6,839 nucleotides of DNA from JAKPUX01 sp964436305 (lineage in GTDB: Bacteria; Zhuqueibacterota; Zhuqueibacteria; Residuimicrobiales; Residuimicrobiaceae), in NCBI GenBank assembly GCA_964436305.1, contig CAYTCI010000139.1:1-6839 (forward strand). Direction: 5' to 3'. Of this stretch, positions 1 through 4,904 are shown one piece after another (position 1 is the stretch's first letter; every line of letters starts with the position of its first letter). The position numbers and the translations under genes are program-made. The notes beneath the pieces were generated by a model that searched no databases, was not told where the DNA came from, and saw nothing but the letters and a program-made list of their open reading frames with translations.

Positions 1-93
1 CTCTTCCGGTCCTTTGGCACGATGACAGCCACTGAGGAAAACGAGCACCAGCACGGCGAGGGTGGGCCAGGGGAATCTTGTACGGTTCAACAT
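1..93 (-). CDS. Putative lipoprotein, N-terminal fragment (runs off window)
   Basis: Reading the minus strand from the ATG at 93-91 gives 31 open codons to the window edge. The fragment has a textbook lipoprotein signal: a short positive N-region (MLNRTR), a hydrophobic stretch (about residues 12-20, LAVLVLVFL) and a lipobox LSGC with the modified cysteine at residue 23, followed by HRAKGPEE. Signal peptidase II would be expected to cleave before Cys23 and leave a lipid-anchored envelope protein. A Shine-Dalgarno match AAGGA (plus-strand 103-107) lies 9 bases upstream of the ATG, which supports this start. The mature domain lies outside the window, so no function can be given. It is too short to show up in an ordinary ORF scan. 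It lies 134 bases downstream of the PorV-like gene in the same direction and may be co-transcribed with it, or may start a new unit after the palindromic spacer. Confidence 0.82.
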   Translation of the reverse strand, partial: MLNRTRFPWPTLAVLVLVFLSGCHRAKGPEE

Positions 94-117
94 GGAATCT
101 GTTCCTTGAAAATGAAC

Positions 118-154
118 GTTCCCACCGCAGCCCGAATCCGGACCGGGTGGGAAC
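118..154. repeat. Palindromic repeat, copy 1
   Basis: A 37-base element whose outer arms are a perfect 9-bp inverted repeat: GTTCCCACC at 118-126 against GGTGGGAAC at 146-154. The 19-base interior can form a small CCG/CGG stem (132-134 with 139-141). It shares AGCCCGA and CCGGGTGGGAAC with the second copy at 170-200, in the same order and orientation. Neither strand has a U-run after the hairpin, so it does not look like a standard intrinsic terminator. It may be a REP-like dispersed element, a protein-binding palindrome, or an RNA hairpin protecting the 3' end of the upstream message. Confidence 0.75.
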
Positions 155-169
155 GAGAGGTGGTTGCTT

Positions 170-200
170 TTCCCACCCGAGCCCGAGGCCGGGTGGGAAC
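170..200. repeat. Palindromic repeat, copy 2
   Basis: A 31-base element with a perfect 10-bp inverted repeat: TTCCCACCCG at 170-179 against CGGGTGGGAA at 190-199, with a 10-base loop. It matches copy 1 in both arms and in the interior AGCCCGA (180-186 versus 129-135). It is shorter because the interior lacks five bases that copy 1 has between AGCCCGA and CCGGGTGGGAAC. It ends 28 bases downstream of the PorV-like stop codon in the direction of transcription. Because the two copies share arms, the left arm of one could also pair with the right arm of the other, giving alternative structures in a transcript. Confidence 0.75.
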
Positions 201-227
201 AAAAGGAGGATCGAGCGTGCGGGCGGA

Positions 228-1286
228 TCAGAAGGAGACACCCATGCTGTAGCAGTGCGCCGAGCCCAGGACGCCCACCGAGCGGTAGGCATAGTCGAAT
301 TTGACGCCGACGTTGCCCATCATGCGCAGATAGATACCGCCGCCGACGGTCGGACCGAATTCGGTCTCCGCCAGACCAAGGGCTTTGTAGCCGCCGCGCA
401 GATAGAGCGTGCCGGTCGAGGGCAGTGTGTAGGCATACTGCGCGCCGACATTGATCGATTCGGCGTTGTTGTTGGGATGGAGGGCATCCACCGCCAGGGT
501 CAGCCGGTTGCGCGAGGTGGCGACCGGGTGGATGGCGACGCCGACGCGGAAGATCAGCGGCAGTTCCCAGCTCTCCAGCTTGAACTGACCGGCGGTATTG
601 GCATAGTTGCCGGCCTGGTCCGGGAGGATATCGATCGGGAAGGTGAGATCCATGCCGTCGAACTTCATCTTGGTGCCGTAATTGGAGATGCTCATACCGA
701 TGGTCATGCCATCCTCGCGCTTGCCCGAGAAAGAGAAAAAGTTGGTGTTGACCATCACACCCAGGTCGAGGGCCATGGCACTGGCATTCATGTGCCAGAT
801 CTGCGAGGTAATATATTTGGCCGAGGCGCCGAACGAGAACCACTGGGCCAGGCTGCGGGCGTAGGAAAAGCTCACCGCGAGATCGGAGGCGTTGAACATC
901 TCCCCCGTCCCCTCCTGGTAATCCATGGTGGTGACGCCCATGTCGCCATAGCCGACCTGGTTGATGGCCAGGGCCAGGGTGCCGACGCGCGGCAGAACCA
1001 GCCCGACCCCGGCATAGGAGGTATTGATGTTGGCCAGCCAGGGCTGGATGGAGAACTGTGCTTCACTGCGCGGCATGAAGGCGAGTCCGGCCGGATTCCA
1101 GTAGGCGGAGGAGAGATCATTGGCGACGCTGACATAGGCGTCCCCCATGGCGGCGCCGGCGCTGCCATAGCCGATCTCGAGAAAATTCGCGGCGGTCGTG
1201 CCGATGCGGTAGGGCTTTTGCGCCAGGGCGGCCCCGGCGCAGAGAAGCGCGGCCAGCAAAATGAGACCCGATTTCTTTATATACAT
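228..1286 (-). CDS. PorV/PorQ-family outer-membrane beta-barrel protein
   Basis: A 352-residue protein starting at the ATG at 1286-1284, with GAGGT (plus-strand 1294-1298) 7 bases upstream. Residues 1-22 form a Sec signal peptide (MYIKK, then a hydrophobic core ending ALA before Gln23). The family signature follows at about residues 33-70: FLEIGYGSAGAAMGDAYVS, then a ND.SS.YWNPAGLA segment. The rest alternates polar and hydrophobic residues, as expected for about a dozen amphipathic strands, and the chain ends in GVSF with the C-terminal Phe usual for barrel assembly. The family (also called UPF0164) includes PorV, the type IX secretion shuttle that carries cargo to the attachment complex, and PorQ; many members in non-Bacteroidota FCB phyla are uncharacterised. 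It sits 87 bases downstream of a large protein with a C-terminal beta-domain, so a cargo/PorV pairing is plausible. Family assignment is confident; the secretion role is inferred. Confidence 0.88.
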   Translation of the reverse strand: MYIKKSGLILLAALLCAGAALAQKPYRIGTTAANFLEIGYGSAGAAMGDAYVSVANDLSSAYWNPAGLAFMPRSEAQFSIQPWLANINTSYAGVGLVLPRVGTLALAINQVGYGDMGVTTMDYQEGTGEMFNASDLAVSFSYARSLAQWFSFGASAKYITSQIWHMNASAMALDLGVMVNTNFFSFSGKREDGMTIGMSISNYGTKMKFDGMDLTFPIDILPDQAGNYANTAGQFKLESWELPLIFRVGVAIHPVATSRNRLTLAVDALHPNNNAESINVGAQYAYTLPSTGTLYLRGGYKALGLAETEFGPTVGGGIYLRMMGNVGVKFDYAYRSVGVLGSAHCYSMGVSF

Positions 1287-1373
1287 GACGTGTACCTCAT
1301 AAGCGTTTGAGTATCCAACTCCCGGGGATTTGCGATAGCCGGGCCCCGCCGTCGGGACCCGGCCTCGACCCCT
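1287..1373. other. Spacer between large exported protein and PorV-like genes
   Basis: An 87-base gap that carries the GC-rich hairpin at 1338-1363 and, close to the PorV-like start, the ribosome binding site GAGGT at 1294-1298 (minus-strand sense). No promoter motif stands out. The spacing is compatible with a single transcript. Confidence 0.6.
1338..1363 (-). terminator. GC-rich hairpin after the large gene; attenuator or 3' stabiliser
   Basis: Arms GCCGGG (1338-1343) and CCCGGC (1358-1363) pair perfectly. Inside a single C/A mismatch (1344/1357), CCCG (1345-1348) pairs with CGGG (1353-1356) around a four-base loop, giving 10 base pairs in all. It begins 10 bases after the TAA of the large gene on the minus strand. 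The bases that follow (TATCGCAAATCC) contain no U-tract, so it is not a canonical intrinsic terminator. In an operon it could reduce read-through into the PorV-like gene or protect the upstream message from 3' exonucleases. The structure is seen directly; the role is inferred. Confidence 0.45.
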
Positions 1374-4300
1374 TTATTTGACCACCGCGAACTTGCCCAT
1401 GAAGGTGTCTCCCGTCAGATCGGACTTGACATAGAAGACATAGATGCCCGCGGCGATTTCCAGTCCTTCGCTGGTGGTCAGGTCCCACTGCGCCATGCCA
1501 TTAGCGGCATCATTCTGCACATTCAGCTCGTCCACCATCACCCCGCTCATGGTGAAGATCTTGATGCTGCACTGGGCCGGCAGGTGGGTGAACATCAGAC
1601 GGCGGCGCTGGTTGAGCTGCCAGTTGCTCACCGAGGGTTCCATGGAATTGGTGGCCACATAGGGGTTGGGCACCACCTTGATATTGGCCATGTTGTAGCT
1701 GATCTGCGCCTTGTCCACCGCACCCTGCGGCAGGATGCGGAAGGTCACCGAGTCGGAGGTCATGTAAGGCCGGGTAAAGGTCATGCGATAGACATCATTG
1801 GCTTTGGGGAGATTGGCCTCATCCGCAACATTGTTGAAATCGAGGATGAAGGCCGTGCCAGCCCACCAGCCCTTCTTGTTCAACGGGCCAACAAGGACAC
1901 GGTCCTTGAGCAGGTTGAAAGCGCCATCCTTGTCGAGATCCTGCACCACCAGATCCATCTTCTCATAGCTGCCGTCCGTATTCATGAAGGACTTGTTAAG
2001 GACGTAGAAGCTGAAATTCTGGCCCGTCAGCAGCAGGCTGCTGGGGGTGATGCGCGCATTGTTCTCGTTACGGATCGTGGTCTTGTTGAGGACCCGGCCG
2101 GTGTAGGCGGCGGGATTGTCGGTGAAGACGATATCATAATCCCACGGGAAATAGCCGGTCTCGACCGAGGTCAGGGTGATGCGGATATTGGCAGAACCGG
2201 TCAGCCAGCCCGATTTCCCGTAATTGTAGCTGGCGGTCAGCGGAATATCGGACAGGGTGAGATTGAGCCCGTCAAAGATATCGGTGCTGAAAGGTCCATC
2301 CTGGTTAAAGATCCAGTAACCGAGGGTGTCCTTGTAGACCAGATTGTTATAGGCGAAATGATTCGGGGTTTCCGAATAGACCAGGGTGTTGTTATCGGTC
2401 ATGTCATAGATCGCCAGGCCATTGTTGTGGTAGGTGAGGCCGTGGTCATACTCGGCGACGGTGAAGAGGGTGTCGACCATGAACTTGAGTTTGTAGTCAT
2501 GGCCCTCCTTGAGGCTCCCTTCGGCGAGGATGCTCGGGATCACCTTGCCGCTGCCAAAGCGGACGCCGGTGGTATCCATCCTGACCTGCGCAGGCATGTA
2601 GCCGGGCGCGGTCGTGCGCGGCACGACGATCTGGATGTTTTTGCCGTAGGCGGTGACCTCTTCGGCCTCGTTCTTTTCGATGACGATCTCGTTCTCGGAG
2701 GGGGCAATGCCGGGTTCGATCTCGGGAGCGCCATAATCATAGGCGACCAGAGCGTAGTAATAGGTGCGCCCGTTCTGGACGGTATTGTCGGTGAAGAAAT
2801 GGACGATGCCCGTCTCGCCGCCCAGATAGTAGCCCATACCGTTGACCATGCCGAAATTGGTAAAGCCGGAAAGGCTGTCCTTGAGATCGCACTCAAAGAT
2901 CGGATCGTACAGACTGGCCGTGCCATAGCCATCGGTGATGGTCAAGGCGTCAGCAAAATACTTGTCGGTGGCGCGAAACAGCTTGTAGCCTTCAAAGTCG
3001 TTCTTGTTGCCGATGAAGGGATCCTTGGTGCGGGTATCGGCGACGTTGTCCCAAGTCAGGATGACCTTGCCATCGCCTGCGGTGGCCGTCAGGGTCGGCA
3101 TCTTGGGCGGGGAGGCGAAGCGGTAGTCGCGCTCATAGATGATCTGGACGATCTTTTTCTGTTCGAACAAGGCCGGCGCTTCGTGGGTGGCCGAGGTCAG
3201 CCCGGTGAGGGGATCGTAGGAGTGCAGTTCGCTCATCGAGATGCGCTCGACGCGGCCCTGATAGAGCGGGAAGGGACCGGAGGCAAAAGTCTCGACGAGA
3301 TTGGAGACCTTGCCGAGGTACTCGATCAGGGTGTCGGCGCTCATGACACCCCACATCGACTTGTCGCCGCGGAACCACTTTTCCTCGGAGGAGTGCGACG
3401 GGATCGGGTACATCTGGAAAGAGGTCAAGCCGACCATGTCGGACTCGCTGACATCGGTCTTGGCGAAATTGGGCTCGCAGCCGTTGGCGCCGTCGTAATC
3501 CGGTTTGTGGTTGCACTCGCCCTCGTCCGGGCTGGTATAGTTGAGTTCCGAGGGTCCGACGCCGTCAAGGCCGACATCATCGCCCGCGTACTCGCTGACC
3601 TGATAGATGCCATCCCCATTGGTGTCCTCGCCGTCTTCCCAATCCTGATCCTCGTCAGCAGCGTAGTGCGGCTTGAGTTCATCGATGGTATAGCCATAGG
3701 TCTCGAGATACTTGTTGAGATCGGCGATGCCGCCGGTCGGGCCGACCATCACATTGGTGGGGTCGCCGGGATAGCCGTTGTCGCGTTTTTCATCGATGAT
3801 GCCGTCCTCGTCGTTGTCGCGGCCGTCATAAGCCAGACCGGGGCTCTCGAGGTAGGCGAAGCCCATGGTGCCGGTCGGCAATCCGCCACCGCCGAGGCCG
3901 TCCTTGTCCCAGGAGTAGGCGAGGTCAAGCTTGCGGTTGAAGTAGCCGAATTCGTCATCGGCATTGTCGCCACCGATGCCGTTATCGACCCAGTAGCCGA
4001 AAGCCATATAGGGCAGATCGTAATTGGAGATATTGGCGACGGTGTATTCCCAAAAGATACAGTCACGACTTTGCGGATTGGACCACTGGAAACCGCGCTG
4101 TTCGACGCGGATGCCGATGCCGCCCCAGGGATTGCCGACCTGTTTGGTCACCTTGGAGGGATCGAGATAGCCGATCTTGATGCCCGGCCGCGGATAGTAT
4201 TTATACTTGTCTTCGGGTCCGAGGTACTCCTGATCCTGGGCGTCATTGACGACGTAGTAGGTCTCCTGCTGGGCATAGATCACGCCGCGGCCGAAGCGGC

Positions 4301-4853
4301 CGTCCCACTCTCCCGGCCATTTGGTGCTGCGGCCTTTGGCGGGCCAGCCGGAGACCGGCCAGGATTCGGGTTTGTTGCTCAGGGCCGGATAATCGCTGGC
4401 CGGGTTGAAATAGCCGAAGCAGGGATAAAAGCCCCACTCCACGGTTCCGGTCGGATCGGTGTCCATCTCCTCGCGGTAGCTGGTCTGCAGGAAATAGAGG
4501 TCATGGACATCGCTGCGCGATTTGATCTGCAAGGTATCGGTCACCGGCACCGAATTGTCATCGACGTAGACCTTGGCGCCGATCAGCAGGCCGATACCGT
4601 CGGTCATACGGGTGCCCTTGTCGTTATTGGGCCACTTGGACCACAGGCCGCCGGTGGCGCCGCTCACCCATTTGCCGAGTTCGGTGGTATTCTGAAAATA
4701 CTCGAAAACGCGGTTGCCGCTCATATACCCTTCACGACGGGCGGTGATATCGCCCGCTTCATCTTCCGGGCCATCATAGAGCATGCCCTGCGCCTGGACA
4801 AGCGACAGAGCCATGAGCAGGATGAATGCCATATACAAGAGAGTTTTTTTCAT
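1374..4853 (-). CDS. Large exported modular protein with FnIII-like and C-terminal FlgD/type-IX-like sorting domain
   Basis: A 1159-residue protein of unknown function. I chose the ATG at 4853-4851 because AAAGGA lies 7 bases upstream and a clean Sec signal follows (MKK, hydrophobic core, likely cleavage VQA-QG near residue 21). Starting 12 codons earlier would add polar residues ahead of the signal. Residues about 60-300 are rich in Trp, Tyr and Gly-Pro (SWPVSGWP, WPGEWDGRFGRG) and resemble an uncharacterised module I associate with large secreted FCB proteins. Acidic calcium-type loops lie at about 346-355 (DNDEDG), 410-421 (DTNGDGIYQVSE) and 972-977 (DLDKDG). A fibronectin III-like domain covers about 584-728 (KVILTWD, EGYKLFRA, YYYALVAYD). 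The C-terminus, about 1058-1159, has VVPNPY, RLMFTHLPAQCSIKIFTMSG, a WDLT segment, AAGIYVFYVKS and GKFAVVK, the pattern of FlgD-Ig and type IX sorting domains. Six cysteines remain in the mature chain (145, 265, 447, 459, 655, 1095). No catalytic motif is visible. It lies between a TonB receptor and a PorV-like gene. Confidence 0.85.
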   Translation of the reverse strand: MKKTLLYMAFILLMALSLVQAQGMLYDGPEDEAGDITARREGYMSGNRVFEYFQNTTELGKWVSGATGGLWSKWPNNDKGTRMTDGIGLLIGAKVYVDDNSVPVTDTLQIKSRSDVHDLYFLQTSYREEMDTDPTGTVEWGFYPCFGYFNPASDYPALSNKPESWPVSGWPAKGRSTKWPGEWDGRFGRGVIYAQQETYYVVNDAQDQEYLGPEDKYKYYPRPGIKIGYLDPSKVTKQVGNPWGGIGIRVEQRGFQWSNPQSRDCIFWEYTVANISNYDLPYMAFGYWVDNGIGGDNADDEFGYFNRKLDLAYSWDKDGLGGGGLPTGTMGFAYLESPGLAYDGRDNDEDGIIDEKRDNGYPGDPTNVMVGPTGGIADLNKYLETYGYTIDELKPHYAADEDQDWEDGEDTNGDGIYQVSEYAGDDVGLDGVGPSELNYTSPDEGECNHKPDYDGANGCEPNFAKTDVSESDMVGLTSFQMYPIPSHSSEEKWFRGDKSMWGVMSADTLIEYLGKVSNLVETFASGPFPLYQGRVERISMSELHSYDPLTGLTSATHEAPALFEQKKIVQIIYERDYRFASPPKMPTLTATAGDGKVILTWDNVADTRTKDPFIGNKNDFEGYKLFRATDKYFADALTITDGYGTASLYDPIFECDLKDSLSGFTNFGMVNGMGYYLGGETGIVHFFTDNTVQNGRTYYYALVAYDYGAPEIEPGIAPSENEIVIEKNEAEEVTAYGKNIQIVVPRTTAPGYMPAQVRMDTTGVRFGSGKVIPSILAEGSLKEGHDYKLKFMVDTLFTVAEYDHGLTYHNNGLAIYDMTDNNTLVYSETPNHFAYNNLVYKDTLGYWIFNQDGPFSTDIFDGLNLTLSDIPLTASYNYGKSGWLTGSANIRITLTSVETGYFPWDYDIVFTDNPAAYTGRVLNKTTIRNENNARITPSSLLLTGQNFSFYVLNKSFMNTDGSYEKMDLVVQDLDKDGAFNLLKDRVLVGPLNKKGWWAGTAFILDFNNVADEANLPKANDVYRMTFTRPYMTSDSVTFRILPQGAVDKAQISYNMANIKVVPNPYVATNSMEPSVSNWQLNQRRRLMFTHLPAQCSIKIFTMSGVMVDELNVQNDAANGMAQWDLTTSEGLEIAAGIYVFYVKSDLTGDTFMGKFAVVK

Positions 4854-4860
4854 GCAAGGT

Positions 4861-4866
4861 TCCTTT
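4861..4866 (-). promoter_or_regulatory. Ribosome binding site that fixes the start of the large gene
   Basis: On the minus strand this reads AAAGGA, 7 bases before the ATG at 4853-4851. The alternative upstream start near 4889 would place this site inside the coding region and put polar residues before the signal peptide. The position of the site therefore supports the shorter 1159-residue product. Confidence 0.75.
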
Positions 4867-4904
4867 GCTTGGGAGTCCGTCCTCAACACTGATCCGGAGA
4901 CGCT

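Larger units (their letters stand above)
94..227. other. Non-coding spacer between PorV-like and lipoprotein genes
   Basis: This 134-base gap is the longest in the window. Two related imperfect palindromes fill most of it (118-154 and 170-200, listed separately). The rest holds the lipoprotein ribosome binding site near 102-107 and a purine-rich stretch at 201-210 on the plus strand. I see no convincing -35/-10 pair and no hairpin followed by a U-tract on either strand, so neither a promoter nor an intrinsic terminator can be called. Confidence 0.7.

Noticed and set aside
170..210. Intrinsic terminator after the PorV-like gene
   Set aside because: The stem is strong, but the bases after it on the minus strand are AAGCAACC, with no U-tract. 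The plus-strand reading ends in ACAAAAGG. It is called as a palindromic repeat instead.
202..252. Strong Shine-Dalgarno-like AAAAGGAGGA on the plus strand followed by a GTG at 217
   Set aside because: The frame encodes only 11 residues before TAG and overlaps the end of the PorV-like gene in antisense. There is no other plus-strand gene for it to serve.
1228..1251. Lipobox in the PorV-like signal peptide (Cys16 in LLC)
   Set aside because: The residue before the Cys is Leu, not Gly, Ala or Ser, and a normal signal peptidase I site (ALA before Gln23) follows directly.
78..1310. A 410-codon open frame on the plus strand, opposite the PorV-like gene
   Set aside because: It has the same register effect as above. 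The minus-strand frame has a signal peptide, family signature, ribosome binding site and terminal Phe; the plus-strand product has none of these.
4854..4870. Small hairpin that might hide the ribosome binding site of the large gene
   Set aside because: GCAAAGGAACCTTGC can pair only with a bulged A and a very small loop, so it is too weak to claim as a regulatory structure.
1584..4892. An 1102-codon open frame on the plus strand, opposite the large exported protein
   Set aside because: It is in exact codon-on-codon register with the minus-strand gene, so its stops would have to come from TTA, CTA or TCA codons in that gene. Strong codon bias excludes these, which keeps the antisense frame open. 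Its product is a low-complexity string rich in G, V, I, A and D with no signal peptide or domain.
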